A DNA stretch of 64,000 bases from Desulfobulbaceae bacterium. Lineage in GTDB: Bacteria; Desulfobacterota; Desulfobulbia; Desulfobulbales; Desulfocapsaceae. Shown piece after piece: positions 50,526 to 59,456 of this stretch. The translations under genes and the position numbers were made by a program. The notes below the pieces were generated by a model. That model saw nothing but the letters and a program-made list of their open reading frames with translations. It did not search any database and was not told the DNA's origin. The stretch lies in the NCBI GenBank assembly GCA_024636345.1, contig JAGXHG010000036.1, positions 1-64,000 of the forward strand. The letters are read 5' to 3'. The first letter of the stretch is position 1. Every line of letters starts with the position of its first letter.

Positions 50526-52292
50526 ATGAAGAAGACAGGATTAATCCTTGGGGCAGCCTGCATTCTAGTAGCTGTTTACTTTCTGGTTACGACAAGAATG
50601 GGCAAGGGTACGGCCGCTGATTTTCTGCCGGCAGAGGCTCTGGTCTGTATTGAACAGCGGGATCTCGGACAGTTGCTTGACGAGTTCAAGGTGTCACGCC
50701 TTGGTCGTGCAGTGACAGGTATTGATTATGTGAAGCTTGCCATCGACCTTGGTCTTCCCCCTGAGGAGGTCAACAGGATCAGGGATATGAGAAAACAGCT
50801 GGATGATTTTTTGAATAGTCCCGTCTTTAAAGAATTTTTTGGCCAGGAGTTTACGCTTGGCCTCTTGCCGGTTCCTGATGACTCCCTGGATATCCCTGAA
50901 AAAACAGTGAGATCCAGTCTCCTTCTAATAGCAAAACCGAGACATAGCACTGATATTATAGAACTGTTAACTTCTCTTTTTTCCGAAAAATTGGAACAGA
51001 CAAGCATCCAGCATGGGAAATACAGCCTCAAGCAATATCTCATTGACGAGGGCAACACCTTGACTACGGCAATAGTTGATGACTATGTGATTGCCGCCTT
51101 TGATGATCGACTTGTGAAGGAAAGCCTGGACCGATACGACAGCAAGCAGGGAAGCCTGGCGCAGAAGAAGGAATATATCCGTCTGCGTCACGATTTTATT
51201 AAATCCAAACTCTTTACCTATGTTTCGATGCCAGCGCTCCATGTTCAGGTCAGCAAGTTGAGCGAGCATCTTGATCCTGTGCAGAAAGAGGATCTTCAGA
51301 AGGTTACCGACCAGTGGAAAGGTTGGGAGGGGCTGGCCTTTGGGGCCTGGAAAGAAAAGGGGATAATACGGGACAAGGCTGTTATTTTGTTTAAAAAAGA
51401 CTTGCTGGATCCTCTTGTGGGCAAGATGTTTGCTATTCAACCAGTGGACAATAAAACATTGGCCATGGTTCCTGCCGGCGTCCTTGGCTATTACTGGACT
51501 AATACCTTGAATATGAACACGTTCTGGGAGATGTTCATCCTGGAAATGAAAAATAGTGAGGAGCAGCTCAGGGTCATGGAGCAGGATGTAAAAACGGTCA
51601 CTGGTGTGGAGTTGCCGCAGCTTCTCTCTATGTTTGGTTCTGAGGGCGTTGTCCTGTTGAAAAAAATTGCCACAGACGGGTTTATCCCTTTGCCTGATGG
51701 GGCTATCTTTCTGAAGATTGAGAAGGAGGATGATTTTATTAAAATGTTGGGGCCATTGCTTGCCAAGAGTAATATCCCAACCAAGACCGAGGAATATAAA
51801 GGGGTCAATCTCACCTCCTTGGAGGTCTCATTCCATCCCAGCCTGCAACCTGTTTACGCCCTGCATCAAGGGTATTTTATCCTGGCAACTACTATGGAGC
51901 TCGTAAAAAATATTATTGACAGTGAAGCTGGTGATGACAAAGGACGGTCTAATGGTGCGGGAAACAAGGATAGCAGGAGCGGCGGATTGGTCAGTGATGA
52001 TAGTTTTAAGCAGGTCAATCAAGGATTGGGTCACGGGCTGACCAAGGAAAATAACTCTGTGAGCTTTGTCCGGTTTTCATCTCTGTTGCATGTGATAAAG
52101 GAACTGGCACGCTGGGGTGGAACCATGCTTTCCATGCAGGATCGTGAGGCAGCGCAGAAATCTAAGGTAATGATTGATCAACTGATCTTTCCTCTTCTCG
52201 ATGGGCTGGCCATGTATGAGGTGATTGGTTCACGCAGCCATATCCAGGATGACGCTATTATCCTGGAATCGACCACAATACTGGCTCAGTAG
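50526..52292 (+). CDS. Membrane-anchored protein resembling DUF3352
   Basis: 588 aa. One N-terminal TM segment (GLILGAACILVAVYFLV), then a long extracytoplasmic part with the DUF3352-type opening DFLPAEALVCIEQRDLGQLL and repeated FEEL/LxxLL patterns. A low-complexity linker (GAGNKDSRSGGL) at about residue 480. It begins one base after the gmhB stop with GGAGAT as SD, so it is co-translated with the LPS genes. Function unknown; an envelope role is inferred from context only. Confidence 0.65.
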   Translation: MKKTGLILGAACILVAVYFLVTTRMGKGTAADFLPAEALVCIEQRDLGQLLDEFKVSRLGRAVTGIDYVKLAIDLGLPPEEVNRIRDMRKQLDDFLNSPVFKEFFGQEFTLGLLPVPDDSLDIPEKTVRSSLLLIAKPRHSTDIIELLTSLFSEKLEQTSIQHGKYSLKQYLIDEGNTLTTAIVDDYVIAAFDDRLVKESLDRYDSKQGSLAQKKEYIRLRHDFIKSKLFTYVSMPALHVQVSKLSEHLDPVQKEDLQKVTDQWKGWEGLAFGAWKEKGIIRDKAVILFKKDLLDPLVGKMFAIQPVDNKTLAMVPAGVLGYYWTNTLNMNTFWEMFILEMKNSEEQLRVMEQDVKTVTGVELPQLLSMFGSEGVVLLKKIATDGFIPLPDGAIFLKIEKEDDFIKMLGPLLAKSNIPTKTEEYKGVNLTSLEVSFHPSLQPVYALHQGYFILATTMELVKNIIDSEAGDDKGRSNGAGNKDSRSGGLVSDDSFKQVNQGLGHGLTKENNSVSFVRFSSLLHVIKELARWGGTMLSMQDREAAQKSKVMIDQLIFPLLDGLAMYEVIGSRSHIQDDAIILESTTILAQ

Positions 52293-52302
52293 TCAAGAGG
52301 TA

Positions 52303-52348
52303 TCGTAAAGAAATTGATAGAAATGTCATAGCTATTTCTTTACGGTTC
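52303..52348. repeat. Dispersed inverted repeat, copy E
   Basis: ATCGTAAAGAAATTGATAG at left; CTATTTCTTTACGG then TTCCTAAA at right. The arms pair over about 11 bp. It matches copy D best at its right end. It lies 11 bp past the DUF3352-like stop and may act as a transcript-end hairpin there. Confidence 0.55.
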
Positions 52349-52370
52349 CTAAATTAAAGAGCATGATGAT

Positions 52371-52784
52371 ATGGAAAAATTAATTGCAGAATTAAAACAG
52401 ATGGTCAGGTTCAAGGACAGCACCGATATCGGTGATCTGGTCCTGATTGTTGCTAAAGAGCCACAGATATCGGCCTTATATGCCTTGGTCACAGATATCG
52501 AGCGGGACAGCAGCCGCAAGAATGAATGGTGGCATGTCAGTTTGACCCTGTTATCCATTCCTCCACAAGAGACGATCTGGACCCTGCGCACGCCTCAGTT
52601 GACAGGTATGGAGGTCTTCACCATGGGTGGGGAGGAACGTTTTGTCAAGGCCGTTGAGTTTACTATTCCTCTGCAGGCAACGACTATGGACGGCCTGGAT
52701 CAGGCGCCAAGGACAACGCAGGAGCGACCTGGCTCAGTACCCAAGGAAGAGAAAAAAGCCCCTTTTCTTAAACGGGTAAAATAA
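52371..52784 (+). CDS. Conserved-looking hypothetical protein upstream of thiL
   Basis: 137 aa. Compact alpha/beta-type sequence without signal peptide (MEKLIAELKQMVRFKDSTDI, WWHVSLTLLSIPPQETIWTL), then a disordered basic tail (KEEKKAPFLKRVK). No family recognised. It overlaps the thiL start by 1 nt (TAATG), so the two are translationally coupled; whether that reflects a shared role cannot be said. Confidence 0.62.
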   Translation: MEKLIAELKQMVRFKDSTDIGDLVLIVAKEPQISALYALVTDIERDSSRKNEWWHVSLTLLSIPPQETIWTLRTPQLTGMEVFTMGGEERFVKAVEFTIPLQATTMDGLDQAPRTTQERPGSVPKEEKKAPFLKRVK

Positions 52785-53788
52785 TGGCGGTATTGTCCGA
52801 ACGGGCGCTGATTCGTTTGATCAGAGAAAAAAGTTCTACCTCGGCCCCAGATCTGATTCAGGGGATTGGTGACGATTGTGCGGTTTTTGGAAGTCCTGAG
52901 GCGGGGCAGTGGCTGATAACAACCGATACTCTGGTTGATCATGTCCATTTTGACCGGCACTGGCACCCCCCTGAGTTGCTTGGCCGCAAGAGCATCGCGG
53001 TGAACCTTAGTGACATCGCGGCCATGGGCGGACGTCCCCGTTTTGTCCTGCTTTCTCTCTGTCTGCCTCCTTCTCTTGCCTCCGACTGGCTGCAATGCTG
53101 GTTGTCTGGGGTTTCTGCTATCCTGGCTGAATATGGATGTATCTTGATTGGTGGCGATACGGTGCGCGGCCGGGAGTTGGTGATTTCGGTTACGGTGATT
53201 GGGGAGGCTGCTTGCAATCATATCCTTTATCGTTCAGGTGCTCGTCCCGGAGATATCGTCTATGTGAGTGGCCCGCTTGGTTCTGCCGCCGCCGGATTGG
53301 CCCTGTTTCAGAGAGCAAAAAAGGAAGGGACGCCTTCTGGGCAATGGCCCAAATGGCAGGCACTGCTTGACGCTCACTTAAATCCGGCTCCGCAGGTTGA
53401 TTTGGGCCAGCAGCTCGGACTTTCTGGCTGCGTGACCTCCATGCAGGATATCTCAGATGGCCTGGCCACAGATCTGGCCCATATCTGCCACGAAAGTGGA
53501 ATCGGCAGTATTCTCTACGAGGAAAGACTGCCATGTTTACCATCCCTTGACAGTGCGGCCATTTTTCTGGCTACGGAAAAGCTGGATCTGCTACTCAAAG
53601 GGGGTGAGGACTATCAACTACTCTTCACTGTGCCGCCCGACAGGAAAAAAGAGCTGGAGATGCAATTACTGTCCACACCTCACCATCAAATTTATCCGAT
53701 TGGAACCATCATAGAAGGCCAAGGTGTTCTTCTGGAAAAAAATGATGGAACCCGTAGTGACATAACCTTTAAGGGATACGAACATTAA
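52784..53788 (+). CDS. thiL: Thiamine-monophosphate kinase
   Basis: 334 aa. Signatures: GIGDDCAVFGSPEAGQWLIT, TDTLVDHVHFDRHWHPPELL, KSIAVNLSDIAAMGGRPRFV, GGDTVRG, DISDGLATDLAHI and GGEDYQLLF. It phosphorylates thiamine monophosphate to thiamine pyrophosphate with ATP. The family shares its fold with PurM and HypE, but the DHVHF and NLSDIAAMG motifs are ThiL-specific. Convergent with the deaminase gene, 2 bp apart. Confidence 0.94.
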   Translation: MAVLSERALIRLIREKSSTSAPDLIQGIGDDCAVFGSPEAGQWLITTDTLVDHVHFDRHWHPPELLGRKSIAVNLSDIAAMGGRPRFVLLSLCLPPSLASDWLQCWLSGVSAILAEYGCILIGGDTVRGRELVISVTVIGEAACNHILYRSGARPGDIVYVSGPLGSAAAGLALFQRAKKEGTPSGQWPKWQALLDAHLNPAPQVDLGQQLGLSGCVTSMQDISDGLATDLAHICHESGIGSILYEERLPCLPSLDSAAIFLATEKLDLLLKGGEDYQLLFTVPPDRKKELEMQLLSTPHHQIYPIGTIIEGQGVLLEKNDGTRSDITFKGYEH

Positions 53789-53790
53789 GA

Positions 53791-54309
53791 TTAGTCAGGG
53801 AGCAGCGACAAGTGGGCCAGATCAAGGCGGATCGATTCTCTTTTGGTCTTAAACTGACGGTAGCTGATGCCGGCATGATCAAGCATCATTTTTGAGGCCC
53901 GGACTGTATCAGTTTCTTTGTATTTGTCTGACATATAGATAATCTCCTTGATTCCTGCCTGGATAATTACCTTGGTGCATTCGTTACACGGGAAGAGTCC
54001 CACATAGATCCGGCAATTGTTGAGGTTATAGGTGATGGAGTTGAGTACGGCATTGACCTCCGCATGACACACATATGGGTATTTGGTGTCCAGAAATGCC
54101 CCCTCACGCGCCCATGGGAGTTTATCGTCGGAGCAGCCCCAGGGAAAGCCATTATACCCGACCCCTACGATCTTGTTCTGTTCATTGGCTACACAGGCTC
54201 CCACCTGGGTGTTTGGATCTTTACTGCGATGCGCGGAGAGGAGGGCGACTGCCATGAAATACTCATCCCAGGAAAGATAGTCACTCCGCTTTTGTTCTGT
54301 CTTATTCAT
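53791..54309 (-). CDS. Deoxycytidylate (dCMP) deaminase
   Basis: 172 aa from the ATG at 54309 (MNKTEQKRSDYLSWDEYFMA); the longer frame to 54345 overlaps the lipoprotein gene. Zinc-deaminase motifs: YVCHAEVNAVLN (His and catalytic Glu) and LFPCNECTKVIIQ (two Cys). RSKDPNTQVGACVAN is the usual ComEB/dCMP-deaminase opening. It turns dCMP into dUMP for thymidylate synthesis. Confidence 0.92.
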   Translation of the reverse strand: MNKTEQKRSDYLSWDEYFMAVALLSAHRSKDPNTQVGACVANEQNKIVGVGYNGFPWGCSDDKLPWAREGAFLDTKYPYVCHAEVNAVLNSITYNLNNCRIYVGLFPCNECTKVIIQAGIKEIIYMSDKYKETDTVRASKMMLDHAGISYRQFKTKRESIRLDLAHLSLLPD

Positions 54310-54326
54310 AAAATTTACTTCCGCGA

Positions 54327-55217
54327 TTACAGGTTGGGAATCCATTGTTTGATTATTTTCTGCAACTGGCCGTCAATCTTGCTTTGCTGGATAAAATGAT
54401 TGGTCTGTTCTCTTAGCTTCTCATCATCTTTTCTCATCTCCCATCCCAGATATTCTTCCGTCACCAGGGTAAGAATCGGGCTAAGCCCGGCTGATTTATT
54501 AATTGCGGCATAATAACAGATTGTTGGTGCGTCATGGAAAAACAGATCTATTCTTTTGCGTTTCAGGGCCTGAATTGCCGTTTCAACAGTCTTGAAACGC
54601 ATGATTCTGACGCCCTGAATAGTTCTGGTGAGAAACAGGTCGCCTCCGCTTCCTTCGATGACCCCAAGGGTAAAACCGGAATCTTCCAGACTGTAGATCC
54701 CGGTGGAAAAGAGTGCCATATCCCGGGATCTGACCAAGAGGATCTGCCCGGCACGCAGGTACGGGTCACTGAAAGTTACTGCCCGATCTTCCAAGTTGTT
54801 GATTCTCAGGCCGGACATAATGATATCAATATGCCCTTTGAGCAGCGCTTCCTTTGCCCTTTTCTTCGGTACTTTGATAAATCGTATCGTCCTGCCGGAA
54901 AATATCCCTAATTGCTGGGCAAGGTCTGCCTCCAGTCCCTGAACTTTTTTACCTTGATGATAAATAAAGGGTGGTACGTCCTGGGAGACTCCCACTCGCA
55001 AAATATCGGGAGCAGCTGCTATCTCTGGATCTGCCAGAGGTTCTGGCGGTATTGGTTTTGGAGGAACGACTAGAGGATTGACTATTATTTTCTGGTGTTG
55101 GGATATTTTTTTGGTGGGCAAGACATATTCAGGAATGTCTGGCCCACAGGCGTTGAGGCTGAAAAAAAAGAGCAAGGTCAGCGCTGTCAGCAAGGGTTGA
55201 ATGATATAGTTGCGCAT
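54327..55217 (-). CDS. Amino-acid-type (family 3) solute-binding lipoprotein
   Basis: 296 aa from the ATG at 55217 (MRNYIIQPLLTALTLL); the signal peptide ends at the lipobox LNAC. A Pro-rich spacer (PPKPIPPEP) precedes an SBP_bac_3 domain: ILRVGVSQDVPPFIYHQGKK, GLEADLAQQLG, DIIMSGLRINNLEDRAVTFS and RIDLFFHDAPT. No permease or ATPase genes are adjacent, so it may serve an unlinked transporter or act as a sensor. Its stop is 18 bp from the deaminase start. Confidence 0.85.
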   Translation of the reverse strand: MRNYIIQPLLTALTLLFFFSLNACGPDIPEYVLPTKKISQHQKIIVNPLVVPPKPIPPEPLADPEIAAAPDILRVGVSQDVPPFIYHQGKKVQGLEADLAQQLGIFSGRTIRFIKVPKKRAKEALLKGHIDIIMSGLRINNLEDRAVTFSDPYLRAGQILLVRSRDMALFSTGIYSLEDSGFTLGVIEGSGGDLFLTRTIQGVRIMRFKTVETAIQALKRKRIDLFFHDAPTICYYAAINKSAGLSPILTLVTEEYLGWEMRKDDEKLREQTNHFIQQSKIDGQLQKIIKQWIPNL

Positions 55218-55299
55218 ACGTGTGTACATGAAAAAAAAGTGATTATGAATTCCTTAAACGAGTTCCCTGCAGCCTGACGTTGCAAGAGTCTGTTCTTTC

Positions 55300-56118
55300 T
55301 TATTTTACTGATTTTCGTCTTCTGCGCCAGGATGAAGCCCCGGTGATCTTGTCAATAAACCCTTTGATGGCTTGGAAATAGAGTTTCCCTGCCACCGCTA
55401 TTATAGAGTTATGATCTGCCCCGGGGACAACCTGGAATTCCTTGCTCTTGGCTCCGCAAAATGATTGCAGCTTTTCCGCCTCAACCGCTGGAATCAGCTC
55501 ATCTCTTGCACCATGGAGGATAAACGTTGGTTTCGTGACCTGCGCGATCTTGGCATTATTATTAAAACAATCTTCTTCCGCAATATTAAAATTGTTAAGA
55601 TCTATTCCCAGTGACCGTGCCAGGGGAAGGGTATCGGCAAAGCCGCTTTCAATGATCAATCCCTTAATGTCATCTGAAAATTTTTCCGCAAGATCTATGG
55701 CGCAGGCAGAGCCCAGGGAGCGGCCCATGAGAAAGAGGGGGCCGGTATATCCATTTTCACTCAACCACTTTCTACTTTCCTGCAACAGAATCTCTCCATC
55801 GCTGAACATGGTTGTGACGCTCGGCTGACCGCTGCTCCAGCCATACCCGCGATAATCTGTTACCAGCAGGTTGATGCCGACCTCGTTGTATTGCGGGCCA
55901 AGGCTATCATGGTCGCTTACCGTCTCTCCGTTTCCGTGAAAGTAGAGAATAGAGGGGGCGTCGCAATCGGTGAGATAAAAACGACAACCGATGTGCACCC
56001 CCGGCTCCATCTCAATATTGATATCTTTGGCTCCTGGCGGCAAAGGGCTCACTGCTTCCGTTTGTGGGTAAAAGATATGCGCGAGGAACTCGGGACAATC
56101 TAATTTTGAATATGACAT
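55300..56118 (-). CDS. Alpha/beta-hydrolase
   Basis: 272 aa, without signal peptide. Core motifs: oxyanion segment SILYFHGNGETVSDH, TDYRGYGWSSGQPS, nucleophile elbow LMGRSLGSACAIDLA, an acid in HGARDELIPAVEA and the catalytic His in VPGADHNSII. This is the BEM46/YqkD-type cytoplasmic hydrolase pattern. Substrate unknown. A basic C-terminus (SSWRRRRKSVK) may contact membrane or nucleic acid. Confidence 0.85.
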   Translation of the reverse strand: MSYSKLDCPEFLAHIFYPQTEAVSPLPPGAKDINIEMEPGVHIGCRFYLTDCDAPSILYFHGNGETVSDHDSLGPQYNEVGINLLVTDYRGYGWSSGQPSVTTMFSDGEILLQESRKWLSENGYTGPLFLMGRSLGSACAIDLAEKFSDDIKGLIIESGFADTLPLARSLGIDLNNFNIAEEDCFNNNAKIAQVTKPTFILHGARDELIPAVEAEKLQSFCGAKSKEFQVVPGADHNSIIAVAGKLYFQAIKGFIDKITGASSWRRRRKSVK

Positions 56119-56174
56119 GGGATAAACCTGTATTGTATCGAGGTAGGTACGATTTTGCGCAGAGGAGAAATTAA

Positions 56175-57011
56175 TTATTCTTTCTTTGTTGCGTGTAAAT
56201 GGATCTTTTTCTTGATCATTAATTCCTGGGCAACCCAGGTTGCCGTTTCTTCAATGGATCTGCCATCAGACATGATAAACGGAATTTTATATTTCAGAAA
56301 GATCTGATGCGCCTGGTTGATCTCGTTGACGCAGGTGGCAAGCTTGGCATATGAACTGTCTTTGTAGCGTTTTTCTCTGATATGATGAAGGATCTCCGGA
56401 GTGGTGGAGAGACCGATGACCCGTTTTTTGTTCCTGACGATATCTGCAGGCAGACGATAGACGTTTAAGTCGTCACAGACCAGGGGGTAATTGGCGGTTT
56501 TGATCCCCATCTGGGTGGCCAGATAGACTGAAACAGGGGTCTTTCCGGAACGGGAAACACCGAGCAGGATAACCTCTGCCTCATCGTAATCATTGGTCGA
56601 GGTGCCATCGTCATGGGAGATACAATACTGGATGGCAGAAACTCGCTTGGCCATGGTGGTGTCATCGAGATGCCTTGAGAATCCCGATTCCCGCAGGGGT
56701 TTAGCCTCCAGGAGTTCGTCCAGTCGGCTAAGATAAGTATCACAGATGTTGAAAATTTCAATCCCTGGCGCATCGAGGATCCGGATCAAATCAGGATTCA
56801 TGATAGTAGAGAACACAAGAGGATGGCGGCCTGACGATTGTTTAAGGATATGCTCGCGGGCATTCCAGGCATCCTGTTCTGTCCTGATGAAAGGGATCTT
56901 CTCTTCGTTGAAGCTGATCTCCGGGAACTGGCAGAGCAACGCCTTGCCAAGATCCTCGGCAAGGATACCGGTGCTGCCGGAAAGAAAGTAGACATCTTTA
57001 GATTTCCACAT
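56175..57011 (-). CDS. Pyruvate,water dikinase (PEP synthase) regulatory protein, PpsR/DUF299 family
   Basis: 278 aa. Family signatures: VYFLSGSTGILAEDLGKALL, a P-loop GVSRSGKTPVSVYLA, YPLVCDDLN and IGLSTTPEILHHIREKRY. Known role: ADP-dependent phosphorylation and Pi-dependent dephosphorylation of PEP synthase or PPDK, switching pyruvate/PEP flux. No target enzyme gene is in the window. Its start overlaps the end of the diguanylate cyclase gene by 14 bp. Confidence 0.92.
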   Translation of the reverse strand: MWKSKDVYFLSGSTGILAEDLGKALLCQFPEISFNEEKIPFIRTEQDAWNAREHILKQSSGRHPLVFSTIMNPDLIRILDAPGIEIFNICDTYLSRLDELLEAKPLRESGFSRHLDDTTMAKRVSAIQYCISHDDGTSTNDYDEAEVILLGVSRSGKTPVSVYLATQMGIKTANYPLVCDDLNVYRLPADIVRNKKRVIGLSTTPEILHHIREKRYKDSSYAKLATCVNEINQAHQIFLKYKIPFIMSDGRSIEETATWVAQELMIKKKIHLHATKKE

Positions 57012-59418
57012 GGGCTTCCTTTTTTAGTTGGCTGTCAGCTTCGCTGATATCGGTATAGGATTTCCAGCAATTACGGCCGGCGTCTTTGGCCAGGTACATG
57101 GCGCGATCAGCATTCTTCAGCAGGGTAGTGACATCACTTCCATCATTCGGGCAAATGGTGGTACCAATGCTGGCTGAAATGGATACGACCTCTTTATTAA
57201 GATAGAAAGGTTTCGTTAAGCTGGCAAGAATCTTTCCCGTAACTTTGGCAATGCCCACATGCGGTTTGATATGAGTGAGCAGCAGGACAAATTCGTCTCC
57301 GCCGAAACGAGACACGATATCGGTATCACGCACACATTCCTGGATGCGTTGTGCGGCCTCAATAAGCAGAAGATCTCCATAGTCATGTCCCAAGGTATCA
57401 TTGACCTCCTTGAAATGATCGAGATCAAGAAATATCAGGACGAAAGATGATTTCTCTCGCATCGTTTGGTGGATGGCATTCTCCAAACGATTGTAGAATA
57501 ATCTGCGGTTACAAAGCTGGGTCAGGGTATCAAAATTGGCCTGACGCCAGATAATCTCTTCCGATTGCTTTTTGGCAGTAATATCTTCTTTGATGGCCAT
57601 ATAATGGGTGATCTTACCGTTCTGGTCGAAGATGGGAGAAATCACCGCATGCTCAATAAACTCTTCTCCATTCTTTTTTTGGTTACAAAATTCACCTTCC
57701 CATACCTTGCCTGAAGTGATGGTCTGCCAGAGCTGTATATAAGTTTCAGGATGATTTTTGTCGGTTTTAAGGATACGTGGATTTTTCCCCTGCGCCTCTT
57801 CCAAGGTGTAGCCAGTGAACTTGGTAAATGCTGGATTGACGAATTCAATATTACCTTCAGTATCGGTAATGACAATAGAGAGAGGATTTTGTTCCACCGC
57901 TACAGACAGTTTTCGAATACTATCCTCACTCTTTTTTCTGGCAGTAATATCGTGGCCGATAATAACTAAAGATTTACGTCCACCGTCTGGATCAAAGAGG
58001 GGCGTTTTTGTTACTTCAAAGATTCTACATTCTTTACCGGGGATACAGATCGTCTCTTCTAATGTCACCATAGAGCCATGTTCCCAGGCCTTTTCATCTG
58101 TCAGCCCACAGGTCTGAATAGCATCATGACAAGGAGGATTGGATAAGGCGGCAAGATCGGAATCTTTTTTTCCCTGATATTTTACATCTGTTAATTGAAA
58201 AAGTGTCAGGACAGCCTCGTTGGCAAGCAGCCAGCGTCCACGGGCATCCTTGAAACAGATGATATCTGGCGAGGCATTGAGCAGGGTGCGTTGTAATTCT
58301 TCATTGGACCTCAGCCGAGCCTGACTCTTTTGTATCCTGGTAAGCATCTGGTTAAAGATAGTGGAGAGAAGGATTACTTCCGGGCCGCCTTCCTGCTTAA
58401 AGGGAACTCCATCTACACCGCATTCTTTCATATGGGTGATAAATCGAGAGAGTGGGGTCATAAAACGGAAGAAAGCCCACCAGCTGCAGAGAAGCACGCT
58501 ACTCCCGCAAATGATGATGGTCAGGATGATCAGCCGCTGGGAAGCGTAAAAAGGCTGCATGACCTCTTGCATGGGGAGGTTGGCAGACAGAATCCAGGGC
58601 GCTGTCTTCAGATGTTGAAAAGAGGCCACGAGATGCCGTCCCCTGGAATTAGTAGTCTCTCCACTGCCATCAAATCCTTGCAGTGCCAGATCAAAAAGGA
58701 GATTTGCTCCAAGGGGGACATCTTTTTGCATCATGCGAGTGGAGTCATGGTGGATAAGGATGGTCCTATCCTGTGAATAAACATAAAAGTATCCATGGTC
58801 ACCAATCTTGCGTCTGGCGATGTTGCCCAACACATTATCTCCATTGAGGGTAAGGCCACCACATAAATAGCCTAAAATTTCCCCCTGGGCGTCGTGAATA
58901 GGGGCCATAAATGCGATAATAGGACGCTGATTGGGTTTGACGGAGAGAAATGGCTCGGAAATAACCGGCCGTAATGATTTTTGCGCCTGTTGAAAGAATG
59001 GATAAGACGAATAATCTTTATCCTCTCTTTCCGTGGAAAGAACAGGCAGCTCAGCCAGGAGCTTTCCCTCTGCCGACAGGATCATCAGGCCATCGTCAAA
59101 GAGAGAGAGAATCCCGGTTCGATAGGAGAGAAATTTCTGGGCAGAAGAGGACGTAAGAGGGGTCTCTGCCGGCACGATATCAGCTACCACTGATATCGCT
59201 TTCAGTTTACTTGACAGATCGTCATCAAGATATGTGGCAAAGGCCTGCACTGTTGTAAAAAGTTGATTTCCAAAAGTGGTGAGATGCTCTTTTTTGAGAA
59301 AGGTGGCAGCCCCTATTACAATGACAAGAATGCTGGTTATGATTCCAATGGATATGACCGTGCCAATTCTGGCGGTGATGGTCCATTTGTTTAAGAATCT
59401 ACTATTGAACATAGTCAT
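56998..59418 (-). CDS. Membrane diguanylate cyclase with Cache sensor, HAMP, two PAS and GGDEF
   Basis: 806 aa (an ATG two codons in is equally possible; no SD seen). TM1 at about 15-38; a periplasmic dCache_1-type domain (about 40-285) has IAFMAPIHDAQGEILGYLCG and KIGDHGYFYVYSQDRTILIH; TM2 at about 292-314; HAMP; PAS at about 372-495 (NASPDIICFKDARGRWLLAN) and 500-620 (EQNPLSIVITDTEGNIEFVN). The GGDEF domain (about 625-790) has an intact SRFGGDEFVLLL and LDLDHFKEVNDTLGHDYGD. It should make cyclic di-GMP in response to a small periplasmic ligand. Confidence 0.92.
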   Translation of the reverse strand: MTMFNSRFLNKWTITARIGTVISIGIITSILVIVIGAATFLKKEHLTTFGNQLFTTVQAFATYLDDDLSSKLKAISVVADIVPAETPLTSSSAQKFLSYRTGILSLFDDGLMILSAEGKLLAELPVLSTEREDKDYSSYPFFQQAQKSLRPVISEPFLSVKPNQRPIIAFMAPIHDAQGEILGYLCGGLTLNGDNVLGNIARRKIGDHGYFYVYSQDRTILIHHDSTRMMQKDVPLGANLLFDLALQGFDGSGETTNSRGRHLVASFQHLKTAPWILSANLPMQEVMQPFYASQRLIILTIIICGSSVLLCSWWAFFRFMTPLSRFITHMKECGVDGVPFKQEGGPEVILLSTIFNQMLTRIQKSQARLRSNEELQRTLLNASPDIICFKDARGRWLLANEAVLTLFQLTDVKYQGKKDSDLAALSNPPCHDAIQTCGLTDEKAWEHGSMVTLEETICIPGKECRIFEVTKTPLFDPDGGRKSLVIIGHDITARKKSEDSIRKLSVAVEQNPLSIVITDTEGNIEFVNPAFTKFTGYTLEEAQGKNPRILKTDKNHPETYIQLWQTITSGKVWEGEFCNQKKNGEEFIEHAVISPIFDQNGKITHYMAIKEDITAKKQSEEIIWRQANFDTLTQLCNRRLFYNRLENAIHQTMREKSSFVLIFLDLDHFKEVNDTLGHDYGDLLLIEAAQRIQECVRDTDIVSRFGGDEFVLLLTHIKPHVGIAKVTGKILASLTKPFYLNKEVVSISASIGTTICPNDGSDVTTLLKNADRAMYLAKDAGRNCWKSYTDISEADSQLKKEAHVEI

Positions 59419-59456
59419 TACAATGTTATAAAAAAAATCTGAAAACCTCTCTTTTT